NCBI RefSeq assembly: GCF_040151475.1
Contig: NZ_JBDKWG010000037.1
Coordinates: 1-10,719 of the forward strand
Direction of reading: 5' to 3'
DNA: 10,719 nt
Source: CAXBNB01 sp040151475
GTDB lineage: Bacteria; Bacteroidota; Bacteroidia; Cytophagales; Cyclobacteriaceae
The notes under the pieces are model-generated. The model did not search any database and was not told the DNA's origin. It saw only the letters and a list, made by a program, of their open reading frames with translations. The translations under genes and the position numbers were made by a program. This document shows positions 1 to 7,135 of this stretch, piece by piece. How positions within the stretch are numbered: the stretch's first letter is position 1; every line of letters starts with the position of its first letter.

Positions 1-1
1 T

Positions 2-895
2 GGCGTGACCGACAACAATGATGGGACCTATACGGCAACCGTAACGAATGTGGTAGCTGAGACCGTAACAATCAGTGGTGCACTGGATGCAGTAGCGATC
101 ACTGATGATGCTGAGATCACCTTTACAGTAGGGTCAATCAGTGTGGCAGATACCGGCACAGCAATCAGTGGGGTGAACTTAACTAGAGTAGCCGACGGTA
201 TAGAAGCTGCGACCATTACTGTTCAATTGAAAGACGTGAATGGCAATGACATCAACACAGCCGGAGTAGAAGTACAGTTTTCAACAACCTTAGGCACCTT
301 AAGCAACACCGGAGTAGTACAGACCGATGCTAATGGTCAGGTGAGTGTAACATTGACCTCAACGGTAGCAGGAACGGCTGAAGTAACTGCTCAGATAGAT
401 ACAGACAATGACGATGGAGTAGATGAGACAGTGACTAATGGCAGTCCGGTAGGGGTTGTGTTCAGTGCAGATTCTAATGCTGATACAGATGGAGATGGTA
501 TTTTAGATTCAGATGAGGATGGGAATGGTGATGGTAACCTATATAATGATGATTGTGATCAGGACGGAATACCGGATTTTCAAGATGCAGACCTTTGCGC
601 ACAAATGATAATGCCTAATTTATTTAGCCCTAATGGGGATGGTGTAGATGATATGTGGATGCTTCCAGGTCTTGAGAATTATCCTTCCAATAGGGTCACT
701 ATATATAATCGAAATGGGAATAAGGTTTCTGAGATAGAGGGATATAATAATTCTGACAGGGCTTGGGATGGTAGAGCTACTGAAGGTTTAGTCCTTAATT
801 CAGGAAATGGGGTTCCATCGGGTACATATTTTTATGTAATTGACCTTGGTGATGGTTCATCTATCATAAAGGGGTTTGTGGTAATAAGGAGATAA
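2..895 (+). CDS. C-terminal part of a large Ig-repeat surface protein with T9SS type B sorting domain (5' end outside window)
   Basis: The reading frame is open through the left edge, so the GTG at 5 is not a real start and only the last ~297 residues are seen. In order they show the end of one repeat unit, an invasin/intimin-like (Big_1) Ig domain at about nt 185-455 (key stretch VQLKDVNGNDI, then TDANGQVSVTLTS), an Asp-rich calcium-binding segment like thrombospondin type 3 repeats at about 475-600 (DTDGDGILDSDEDGNGDG), and a C-terminal domain from about 605 with NLFSPNGDGVDD, WDGR and GTYFYVIDLGDG. That last domain matches the gliding-motility-associated / T9SS type B sorting signal (CHU_C type), which directs export through the type IX system to the cell surface. 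The role as adhesin is inferred from the Ig repeats. A PorP/SprF gene follows after 22 nt, the usual partner of type B substrates. The number of upstream repeats cannot be known here. Confidence 0.9.
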   Translation, partial: GVTDNNDGTYTATVTNVVAETVTISGALDAVAITDDAEITFTVGSISVADTGTAISGVNLTRVADGIEAATITVQLKDVNGNDINTAGVEVQFSTTLGTLSNTGVVQTDANGQVSVTLTSTVAGTAEVTAQIDTDNDDGVDETVTNGSPVGVVFSADSNADTDGDGILDSDEDGNGDGNLYNDDCDQDGIPDFQDADLCAQMIMPNLFSPNGDGVDDMWMLPGLENYPSNRVTIYNRNGNKVSEIEGYNNSDRAWDGRATEGLVLNSGNGVPSGTYFYVIDLGDGSSIIKGFVVIRR

Positions 896-917
896 TTTGA
901 AAGTAAAAAATATAATA

Positions 918-1835
918 ATGAAAATATTCACAAAAATAATTTTCACCGTGTTGCTGGCGATTATTTCCGTTTATGTCTACGGGCAACAGCAGCCTCAGTT
1001 TAGTCAATACATGTTCAATGGTTTGGCTATTAATCCTGCCTATGCAGGAAGCCACGAGGCGATTAGCATAACTGCTTTGAGTAGAATTCAATGGGTGGGT
1101 TTTGAAGGGGCACCCAATACTCAGGTTCTCTCGATCCATAGTCCAATTAATGGCAAAAATATTGGATTGGGTTTGCAGTTTAGCCATGATGAGATAGGGT
1201 TTACCAATGATAATAACCTACAAGCTAGTTATGCTTATAGAATAAAGATGCGTAAGGGAAATACATTGGCTTTTGGTTTGCAAGCAGGATTTTCAAGTTA
1301 TAGTATTGACTTTTCAAAAGCACGAACCATAACGAATGATCCATCTCAAGGTGGAGATGTAAGCAGTTTTCTCCCCAATATTGGCGCAGGAATATTTTAT
1401 TCAACCCCCAATGCTTATTTGGGATTATCCTCACCGACAATGTTGAATTCAGCAGTAAGCCGAGACGGAAACACTCTTTTTTCTAAAGAAAACCACTATT
1501 TCTTAATAGGAGGATATGTTTTTACAGTGAACGAATCATTGAAGATAAAGCCCAACTTCCTGGTAAAGGCAGTTTCAGGATCTCCAGTAGGTTTCAACCT
1601 TAATTTGAACGCTTTGATAAAAGAATTTGTGTGGCTTGGTTTGTCTTATAGACCACCAGAATCTCTTAATTTTTTATTGCAATTTAATATCAGTAAACAG
1701 CTCAGAATTGGGTATTCTATGGACTATGTATTGGATGAAACCCTGAGCCAGGGAACTACTACATCACATGAGTTTATGGTCAACTATAGATTTAGAATCA
1801 ACGATAAGCATGTCATTACCCCTAGGTATTTTTAA
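918..1835 (+). CDS. PorP/SprF family outer-membrane protein, T9SS-associated
   Basis: Predicted 305-aa outer-membrane protein with an N-terminal signal peptide (MKIFTKIIFTVLLAIISVY, cleavage probably before QQQPQFSQYM). The start of the mature protein, PQFSQYMFNGLAINPAYAGS, is the family hallmark. Alternating beta-strand segments continue to the C-terminus (EFMVNYRFRIN), as in a PorP-type barrel. In this family SprF is needed for secretion of the adhesin SprB, and paralogues normally sit just downstream of type B-sorted proteins, as here. I chose ATG 918 over the in-frame TTG at 897 because it puts a positively charged n-region directly before the hydrophobic core. The gene lies 22 nt after the adhesin and 24 nt before the OmpA-domain gene, so co-transcription is likely. 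The specific pairing with the upstream protein is inference from position. Confidence 0.9.
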   Translation: MKIFTKIIFTVLLAIISVYVYGQQQPQFSQYMFNGLAINPAYAGSHEAISITALSRIQWVGFEGAPNTQVLSIHSPINGKNIGLGLQFSHDEIGFTNDNNLQASYAYRIKMRKGNTLAFGLQAGFSSYSIDFSKARTITNDPSQGGDVSSFLPNIGAGIFYSTPNAYLGLSSPTMLNSAVSRDGNTLFSKENHYFLIGGYVFTVNESLKIKPNFLVKAVSGSPVGFNLNLNALIKEFVWLGLSYRPPESLNFLLQFNISKQLRIGYSMDYVLDETLSQGTTTSHEFMVNYRFRINDKHVITPRYF

Positions 1836-1859
1836 CCTAAACCATAAAGTTGAATAAAG

Positions 1860-4166
1860 ATGATAAGAATAATACTAGTATCAATTGCTTTAATTTTTTT
1901 AACGAAAATATCCTTTTCACAAGACCTCCCATTGGTTGGTGGAAAAGACACTTACAATTTATTGGGGGATGAAAAGTATGAGAAGGAATTATACGTAGAT
2001 GCCATTGATTATTTTGAAAGAGCACTTGCTTATCAACCTGATAATATAGGTGTATTGGTGAAATTGGGGAATTCTCATAAGAAGTTAGGTCAATTGGAAG
2101 CCGCAGCGGATTATTATGAAAAAGCCCTGACATCTGGAAGATTAAAGAATCCAGAATTTTATATAGACTATGGAGATGTATTAATGAGCTTGGGGGAAAA
2201 AGAAAAGTCTGAAGCTATGTTTCTTGAAGCTGAAACATTAGGTGGTGGTGAAAAAGTAAAAAACAGAATTAAGTCTTTTGAAAAATACGAAGATTTTTTC
2301 CTAGACTCGCTTTCTTATGTAGTGGAATTGATGGATTTTAATTCCAAGAAGTCTGAGTTTGCTCCGGCATATTTCGATGAAGGTATTGTTTTTGTGTCTT
2401 CCAGAGCTTCAAAGAAGCCTTTTCAGCGTGTAAACAGGAGGAGTTACGATCCTTATCTTGATCTTTATTATATCAATACAGGCAACAATGACTCTAAAGT
2501 TTCGCAGTTTAATGAAAGAGAAAAAAACAAATTTCATGAAGGCCCTCTCGTTTTTTTTGATGATCAAAAACAGTCCTATCAAACACGGAGCAGTCTTGAG
2601 AATGTAAAAGGAATAGTCAGATTGGAAATCTATCATACAACTTATGATTCCGATCATAAGGTTACTTCTATGACTCCATTACCTTTTAATTCTAAGAAGT
2701 ACTCTGTAGGTCATCCTGCTACTGACAATACTGGAGGTACCCTTGTTTTTTCCAGTGATATGCCTGACGGGTATGGTGGCACGGATTTATATATAACACA
2801 TTTTAAAAACGGTAGTTGGACATCTCCAAAGAATCTGGGGGACAAAATAAACACCAATGGTAATGAGCAATTTCCCTATATAGATGAGAATGGTAGGTTG
2901 TATTTTTCCAGTGACGGTCACCAAGGACTTGGAGGTCTTGATATATTCCATATCAATTTGGAAAATCCTGACCGGGTACTTAATCCGGGTTTTCCTTTGA
3001 ATAGCCCATCGGATGATTTTGGGATTATAATAAACCAGAAGGAACAATTTGGTTATTTTTCGAGCGATAGGGAAGGTGGTTTAGGTGAAGATGATATTTA
3101 TAGTTTTAGCATATTTCGTATCAATATAGCCTCCAGAATGATTGATCAGGAAACAGGGCAGGCAGTCATGGGGGATTTTAGTATTATCGATGTTGAAACA
3201 GGAGAAGAAGTTCCGTTTGAAAGAGATGGTAATCTGGTCATTTTTAAAGGACTCAGAAGTAGGCACTATAGAATAACCGCCAAACCTGACCAGCATAACT
3301 CGATAATAAGTGAAGATATAAACTCAGATGATTATATAAATACCACAGATCCGGTTGACTTGGGTTTCAAACGCTCCGAGTTGTCACGAGTGGTGATGGT
3401 GAGTGCAAGAATGTTGCATGAAAAATCAGGAAGACCGTTTATAGGTAAGCTGGAAATCACAGAAACCAGTACAGGCGAGGAAGTTTCATTTGAGAGAACG
3501 GAAAAAGGAGATAGTCTTTTTATTCCGGCTCTAACCAAACGTAATTACCTGATCACAGGAGAAGAGGAAGGATATGAACCAATTTCAGTCCCTTTTTCTA
3601 CAAATGCAATTGCTATGGGTGTTGATACTTTTTTGATTGATTTAAAATTTAAAAGTATTCCGAAGCAAAGGATGAAACCTGAAAAAGTACAACTTATAAG
3701 TATAAATAATGGTGCTATTCGTGATAACTATCTTTTTGTGAATGGTCTCTGGCATGAAATTGAAGGCAATATAGATGAGTTTATTAAGGGCAAAGGATTT
3801 ATTTTGGATGGCAGAACAGAAATATTTACCCCCAAATTTAATTTTGACAAATCTGAATTGAACCCTGAAGGAAAACAACAACTGGATAAACTTGTTAAGG
3901 ATTTGATTAGTGATAACAGACCAGCAGTACGCCTTGAACTATCAGGGCATACTGACAGCAGAGGAGATGAAGTTTACAATCTAAACCTTTCGAAAAAGAG
4001 AGTGAATTCAACAGCATCGTATCTGATAAAGAAAGGATATCCATCAGATAAAATAACAGTAAATTATTTTGGTGAAAAAAAATTATTGAATGCCTGTCAG
4101 GATAAAATCAAATGTACAGATGAAGATCATGCAAAGAACAGGCGGGTTGAAGTGAAGTTGTTGTAA
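1860..4166 (+). CDS. TPR / PD40 / OmpA-domain outer-membrane-associated protein
   Basis: The 768-aa protein begins with a signal peptide (about residues 1-21, ending ISFSQ). TPR-like helices follow at about 28-125 (AIDYFERALAYQPDN, AAADYYEKAL), then WD40-like PD40 beta-propeller strands at about 160-416, with repeated signatures LVFSSDMPDGYGGTDLY, LYFSSDGHQGLGGLDIF and GYFSSDREGGLGEDDIY. Two carboxypeptidase-regulatory/Ig-like segments lie at about 430-610, and a C-terminal OmpA peptidoglycan-binding domain at about 650-768 (FNFDKSELNPEG, SGHTDSRGDEVYNLNLSKKR, NRRVEV). Proteins of this plan accompany PorP/SprF genes in Bacteroidota and resemble SprD/PorE-type components that tie outer-membrane complexes to peptidoglycan. 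It is the third gene of the run; the link to export or anchoring of the upstream adhesin is inferred from the order. The reading frame is intact and of usual length. Confidence 0.9.
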   Translation: MIRIILVSIALIFLTKISFSQDLPLVGGKDTYNLLGDEKYEKELYVDAIDYFERALAYQPDNIGVLVKLGNSHKKLGQLEAAADYYEKALTSGRLKNPEFYIDYGDVLMSLGEKEKSEAMFLEAETLGGGEKVKNRIKSFEKYEDFFLDSLSYVVELMDFNSKKSEFAPAYFDEGIVFVSSRASKKPFQRVNRRSYDPYLDLYYINTGNNDSKVSQFNEREKNKFHEGPLVFFDDQKQSYQTRSSLENVKGIVRLEIYHTTYDSDHKVTSMTPLPFNSKKYSVGHPATDNTGGTLVFSSDMPDGYGGTDLYITHFKNGSWTSPKNLGDKINTNGNEQFPYIDENGRLYFSSDGHQGLGGLDIFHINLENPDRVLNPGFPLNSPSDDFGIIINQKEQFGYFSSDREGGLGEDDIYSFSIFRINIASRMIDQETGQAVMGDFSIIDVETGEEVPFERDGNLVIFKGLRSRHYRITAKPDQHNSIISEDINSDDYINTTDPVDLGFKRSELSRVVMVSARMLHEKSGRPFIGKLEITETSTGEEVSFERTEKGDSLFIPALTKRNYLITGEEEGYEPISVPFSTNAIAMGVDTFLIDLKFKSIPKQRMKPEKVQLISINNGAIRDNYLFVNGLWHEIEGNIDEFIKGKGFILDGRTEIFTPKFNFDKSELNPEGKQQLDKLVKDLISDNRPAVRLELSGHTDSRGDEVYNLNLSKKRVNSTASYLIKKGYPSDKITVNYFGEKKLLNACQDKIKCTDEDHAKNRRVEVKLL

Positions 4167-4221
4167 AGAATTGTAGAGTACTTCTTCAGATTTTTCTTAA
4201 TTAACACTTGATCTCTTTGTT

Positions 4222-4245
4222 ATCAGGTTAAGTTAACTTGATTTT
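4222..4245 (+). terminator. candidate terminator after the surface-protein operon
   Basis: A 7-bp stem, ATCAGGT with ACTTGAT (one G-T pair), has a 7-nt loop and is followed by TTT. It lies 55 nt after the OmpA-domain gene stop codon. The stem is AT-rich and the T-run short, so termination efficiency is uncertain; the sequence overlaps a small AAGTTAACTT palindrome. Confidence 0.35.
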
Positions 4246-4293
4246 AATCAATTCAGTAAACAAAACCAGTTAAGAAAATTAAAGTTCATTCAT

Positions 4294-4341
4294 CATATCC
4301 TGGATGAGATTCTTTAACTTAAAGAATGAAACTAGGATATG
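4294..4341. repeat. nested dyad symmetry at the start of the decayed recombinase
   Basis: Two inverted repeats share one centre at about 4318. The outer arms CATATCCT (4294-4301) and AGGATATG (4334-4341) are perfect 8-mers. The inner arms ATTCTTTAA (4309-4317) and TTAAAGAAT (4319-4327) are perfect 9-mers around a single C. The right half overlaps the ATG and first codons of the recombinase pseudogene, so the left half may be an inverted copy of the gene start, a recombinase site or an operator. Confidence 0.6.
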
Positions 4342-4560
4342 CCAGGGTCGGTACTCATGACCAAATCTCGATCTGCAAATTGATGCACTGCACAAGGAAG
4401 GATGTCAAAAAATCTACAAGGAAAAACCCAGTGGAGCAAAAACAGATAGGCCAGAGCTCTCTAAGTTATTAAGAACATACCCGAGAAGGTGCCACGATAG
4501 TTATTTGGCAAGCTGGATCGCTTAGGGAGTTCTCTCAAAAACCTTGTTGAACTTGTTGGT
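4326..4560 (+). pseudogene. serine recombinase (resolvase/invertase) fragment, frameshifted and truncated
   Basis: The ATG at 4326 opens with MKLGYARV, the classic N-terminus of small serine resolvases/invertases, although the catalytic Ser of YARVST is replaced by Gly-Thr (YARVGT). After one missing base near DQ (about 4362) the +2 frame reads LDLQIDALHKEGCQKIY, then SGAKTDRPELSKLL. A second shift near 4470 gives the IVIW segment, and a third near 4510 gives KLDRLG and SLKNLVELV. All are conserved N-terminal catalytic-domain segments in the right order. At about 4555-4562 the similarity stops and IS3 transposase sequence begins. The C-terminal DNA-binding part is absent. The gene cannot be functional as it stands. 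The frame shifts are read directly from the sequence; the family is recognised from memory. Confidence 0.8.
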
Positions 4561-4561
4561 C

Positions 4562-4702
4562 AAATGGCTGAAGTTTATTGTCCAAATGACACAGGATTGG
4601 AGCACAGGCCATGATATTTTGTTATAATCAGCCTGGCAAGCCCACCCAAAACGCCTATGTCGAAAGGTTCAATGGTTCATTGAGGAGAGGTATGTTGGAC
4701 AC
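4562..4702 (+). pseudogene. IS3-family transposase (orfB) 3'-proximal fragment
   Basis: One frame reads YNQPGKPTQNAYVERFNGSL followed by RRGMLD at about 4623-4700. This is the signature around the last catalytic Glu (the E of VERFN) of IS3-family DDE transposases. Upstream at 4563-4615 the expected NGPEF and DWAQA motifs can be read only by allowing several one-base shifts and stops, showing decay. The first catalytic Asp region and the natural C-terminus are missing, and no terminal inverted repeats were found. It joins the recombinase fragment directly on the left and a minus-strand gene fragment on the right at about 4700. Confidence 0.82.
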
Positions 4703-4893
4703 ATCTGCTATTTGCTCTTTAAAAATGTTGTAATCACTTTTATCATTGAGTGCATTTTCAAGCTCTCCCAACTGTACTTCTTTTTTTAAGGATGAATCCT
4801 TCTTCATCAGATTCTCAAAGTGCTGAAATTCGGTACCCTTCAGTAGTTTTTTTAGATATAGCTCGATTAGTCGGGTACGCTCCCTTTAGTCAT
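4703..4893 (-). pseudogene. N-terminal fragment of a Bacteroidota anti-sigma/TPR-type cytoplasmic protein (tentative)
   Basis: On the minus strand the frame from 4885 to about 4703 reads RLIELYLKKLLKG, FQHFENLMKKDSSLKKEVQL and then GELENALNDKSDYNIFKEQ. This resembles the common Bacteroidota N-terminus that pairs LIExYLxGxL with FExxLxxDxxLxxEV, found before anti-sigma, zinc-finger-like and TPR proteins. A possible original ATG at 4893 (MTKGS) is out of frame by one indel, and the piece stops at the junction with the IS3 fragment, so it is broken at both ends. It lies 22 nt downstream of the chitinase gene on the same strand and may once have followed it. The family call is tentative; the coding character is inferred from composition and pattern. 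Confidence 0.45.
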
Positions 4894-4914
4894 TGTCTAG
4901 TATATAAGCTTGTT

Positions 4915-6132
4915 TCACTCATGTGCGGCCTTATAAATTGCGTCAAGCAGGGTTCCCTCTTCCTTGGTATCATTACCTAATTCCCAAAACATAATTCCAC
5001 CCAGTCCTTTGTCTATTGTATATTTGGTTTTGAGTGCTACTGAAACCGTATCATCATAGGATACCATTAAACTGTCCGCAGAGTTGTACATAAAAGGTGC
5101 CTTGGCATTATCATCCCAATAGCGTTGAAAATTGGTGTCTGGTTCATACTTTTTCCGAATTTGATGATAGGCCATCCATCCAATATGAAGGCCACCGCTT
5201 AGCTGGTACAATCCGTTGTTTTCCGGTGGTACTCCTTTCCAGACCCGGCCGTAAAAGGCACCTCCGATCACTATCTGTTTAGGGTCAACGCCTTCCTTTA
5301 TCAGGAAATCCACAATTTTCATTGCAGAACGTGGATCAGGATCAGGATTTTTACCGCTTTGATACAAACTATTCAGGTGATCATAAAACGGTGTGCCCAT
5401 AATATCTTCACTACGCGCATTACCCAGAGGTGTATGGTGCCCCGTGTAAATAGATACTCCCGATACCTGATCGTAGGTCATCACATTGGTGTAATCGGCA
5501 TATTTCATCACCTCATTCACTTCGATATGATCATAATAGCGTTTCCAGCCAGCCGAAGCGAAAGTTAGGAGTTTGGGTGAATCAAAGGTGTCCAACATCT
5601 TACGTAAACCTTTCATCAGGGCAGTGAAATTTTTAGTATCTTCTTCACGTGCCATGGTACCGGCACCTGATATTCCCGGATACTCCCAGTCCATATCCAT
5701 ACCATCGAGTTGATACTTTTTGATAAATTCTGAAGCACTATTAATGAATTTTGTACGACTTTCTTCCGATAGTGCCATATCTGAAAATCCATCAGCACCC
5801 CAGCCACCACAAGCAATCATTACTTTTAGATCAGGATTGCGTTTCTTTTGCTGCACCAGTGCCTCCAACTTTGGACCCGCTACTTCTGGCCTTCTAAATC
5901 TCATTTCTCCGTCTATCACATTGGTGAAAGAGTAAATGATATGGGTGAGTTTTTCAACAGGTATCTCTTCCGGTTTATAATTACGCTCCGGCACGTAATA
6001 AGCCATGACCACAGGATTGACTGAAGACTTAGTTTTTTGAGATTCTCCAGATTGTGTGTTCAATTTTTGTGAACAACTCAGAACAAAAAACAGAATTAAG
6101 AGATGGGGTATAGTTACATTTTTCCAGTTCAT
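4915..6132 (-). CDS. GH18 chitinase-like lipoprotein
   Basis: The 405-aa protein starts with a lipoprotein signal: a hydrophobic core and the lipobox FVLSC, with Cys20 as the lipidation site, followed by a polar linker to about residue 40. The rest is one glycoside hydrolase family 18 TIM barrel. It has MIACGGWG (105-112), the catalytic signature DGMDMDWE (143-150) with Glu150 as the expected proton donor and Asp146/Asp148 supporting it, MTYD (218-221) and GGIMFWELGND (378-388). The enzyme should cleave beta-1,4-GlcNAc links in chitin or related glycans by substrate-assisted catalysis, from the outer membrane or periplasm. No carbohydrate-binding module or T9SS signal is present, so it is more likely a cell-attached enzyme that trims oligomers than a secreted endochitinase. 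It is monocistronic here. The 3' end adjoins gene debris but the reading frame is intact. Confidence 0.92.
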   Translation of the reverse strand: MNWKNVTIPHLLILFFVLSCSQKLNTQSGESQKTKSSVNPVVMAYYVPERNYKPEEIPVEKLTHIIYSFTNVIDGEMRFRRPEVAGPKLEALVQQKKRNPDLKVMIACGGWGADGFSDMALSEESRTKFINSASEFIKKYQLDGMDMDWEYPGISGAGTMAREEDTKNFTALMKGLRKMLDTFDSPKLLTFASAGWKRYYDHIEVNEVMKYADYTNVMTYDQVSGVSIYTGHHTPLGNARSEDIMGTPFYDHLNSLYQSGKNPDPDPRSAMKIVDFLIKEGVDPKQIVIGGAFYGRVWKGVPPENNGLYQLSGGLHIGWMAYHQIRKKYEPDTNFQRYWDDNAKAPFMYNSADSLMVSYDDTVSVALKTKYTIDKGLGGIMFWELGNDTKEEGTLLDAIYKAAHE

Positions 6133-6221
6133 ATTAATTTTCTTTAGTCTTACCAGATTATTTCGATCTAGAGGGGCATATTCTATTTAAAATCTTTTAC
6201 AAGATAGCTAATGAAACAATT

Positions 6222-6239
6222 ATTTCAATACTTTGAAAT
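6222..6239. promoter_or_regulatory. palindrome upstream of the chitinase gene
   Basis: Perfect 7-bp inverted repeat ATTTCAA-tact-TTGAAAT, 90-107 nt upstream of the chitinase start codon. The two-fold symmetric, AT-rich form fits a dimeric regulator site, but no consensus is recognised and chance occurrence in AT-rich DNA is possible. Confidence 0.3.
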
Positions 6240-6293
6240 CAATACGACATAAATGTTGAAAAATATATGCTTAGTTGGTCAAAATATGGACTT

Positions 6294-6323
6294 GCTATGA
6301 TGAGTGGGAAATGCGGACTGTCC
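6294..6323 (+). repeat. dispersed repeat, left copy (shortened)
   Basis: GCTATGATGAGTGGG at 6294-6308 is identical to 10438-10452. A second short block, GCGGACTgTCC (6313-6323), matches GCGGACTtTCC at 10518-10528. In the right copy these blocks are 65 nt apart; here they are 4 nt apart, so this copy looks internally deleted. Both copies have the same orientation and both lie upstream of group II intron sequence. The 6324-6490 stretch that follows contains no recognisable gene or RNA. Confidence 0.6.
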
Positions 6324-6490
6324 ACGCCGATGATAGAGCTAACAAAGTTGTTCTTGCGAAATGCTAAGATTCAATACAGATCAATTGAAATTATAAATTT
6401 TCCACTTGGTCTCGTATCTCTCTGGCATAGTAGGTGATTTGCCAGGTTTTATAAGACCAGTATGATATGAATCCATGCTTTCCTACTACC

Positions 6491-6620
6491 AGAATACGCA
6501 ACCTTCGATTCGATGAACCGCCGTATACGAGACCCGTACGTACGGTGGTGTGAGACCTGCCTTGCCGGACAGGCGGGGGTGCACCAGTGGGCTATTTGCT
6601 CACTGGCCATCTACTCGATT
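6491..6620 (+). ncRNA. group II intron 3' end (domains V and VI), truncated relic
   Basis: Domain V is at 6517-6549: ACCGCCGTA pairs with TACGGTGGT (9 bp, one G-T), the inner stem TACG pairs with CGTA, the loop is AGACC, and there is a 2-nt CG bulge on the 3' side. This is the diagnostic form of the group II catalytic domain, with a CGC rather than AGC triad. It is 33 nt, one shorter than the usual 34, by loss in the terminal-loop region. Domain VI follows as CCAGTGGGC (6584-6592) paired with GCTCACTGG (6598-6606), and the 3' end CATCTACTCGATT at about 6608-6620 is typical for bacterial introns of this type. The readable peptide RIRNLRFDEPPY just before and across domain V is the translation normally seen at the tail of these introns. 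No reverse transcriptase/maturase or domains I-III are present upstream, so this is a relic that cannot splice alone. Confidence 0.85.
6556..6577. repeat. 22-nt hairpin inserted between intron domains V and VI
   Basis: CCTGCCT pairs with AGGCGGG (7 bp, one T-G pair) around an 8-nt loop TGCCGGAC. Removing exactly these 22 nt restores GTGTGAGA-GGTGCACC, the linker expected between domains V and VI. It is strongly GC-rich against the AT-rich surroundings and resembles the short palindromic units scattered in Bacteroidota genomes. No target duplication is evident. Confidence 0.6.
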
Positions 6621-6647
6621 ACCTGCTTTTTTTATTATTTCATCAGT

Positions 6648-7127
6648 TTAAGTCAGGGTCATGTGATTTTCTATTCTAAACCTGATAAACCTTGTATTCC
6701 CAATTTCCAATTCATCGTCCATTTTAAAGCCTAGTCTTATTAAACCATTTATTCGCGTCCTTGATGGTGGAAATAATACAGTTACTGATTTTAATCCCAT
6801 TTCACCAAATGCTTTCTTCATGATTTTATCGTAAATGACTTTTCCTATTCCCCAATAATTAGGATGCAGTACAATTGCCAAATCTGCCTCTCCTTTCTCT
6901 GGCTGTAAACCGCCCCAGCCCGCAAAGTTACTATTAACTATAAAAGCCCATGGGCCGTAACCATATTCAACCCATAATTTTTCTTTGGCTTTAATAAACT
7001 GATCACATATGCTTTCATTGAATTGATTAGTTAATAAAGGCATTTGGCGTCTCACCAATGGATTATTCATTAGTTCAATAATGCTTGTTTTATTTACTTC
7101 TGATAGCCGTTTAAACTCTAGGTTCAT
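6648..7127 (-). CDS. GNAT-family N-acetyltransferase
   Basis: The 159-aa protein has the GNAT fold signature: beta4 ADLAIVLHP, then the acetyl-CoA pyrophosphate-binding loop NYWGIGK (90-96) leading into a helix (VIYDKIMKKAF), and late motif B RTRINGLIRLGF (124-134). The reaction is transfer of acetyl from acetyl-CoA to an amine; the substrate cannot be told. I use ATG 7127, because the longer reading to 7211 would overlap the upstream glycosylase gene by 76 nt and adds a tail that does not look like the family. With this start the gap to that gene is 8 nt, so the two are probably translated from one mRNA. Its 3' end lies 28 nt from the convergent group II intron relic. Confidence 0.82.
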   Translation of the reverse strand: MNLEFKRLSEVNKTSIIELMNNPLVRRQMPLLTNQFNESICDQFIKAKEKLWVEYGYGPWAFIVNSNFAGWGGLQPEKGEADLAIVLHPNYWGIGKVIYDKIMKKAFGEMGLKSVTVLFPPSRTRINGLIRLGFKMDDELEIGNTRFIRFRIENHMTLT

Positions 7128-7135
7128 GATTCTAA

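Noticed and set aside
897..917. TTG start for the PorP/SprF gene
   Set aside because: TTG is rare as a start and the extra residues would lengthen the n-region without need; ATG 918 gives a standard signal peptide.
4750..4980. 76-aa plus-strand frame
   Set aside because: It is antisense to the minus-strand gene fragment and the chitinase 3' end, and has no family resemblance.
6513..6734. 73-aa plus-strand frame across the intron relic
   Set aside because: It runs through domains V and VI of the intron and into the acetyltransferase 3' end on the other strand; the readable sequence is structural RNA.
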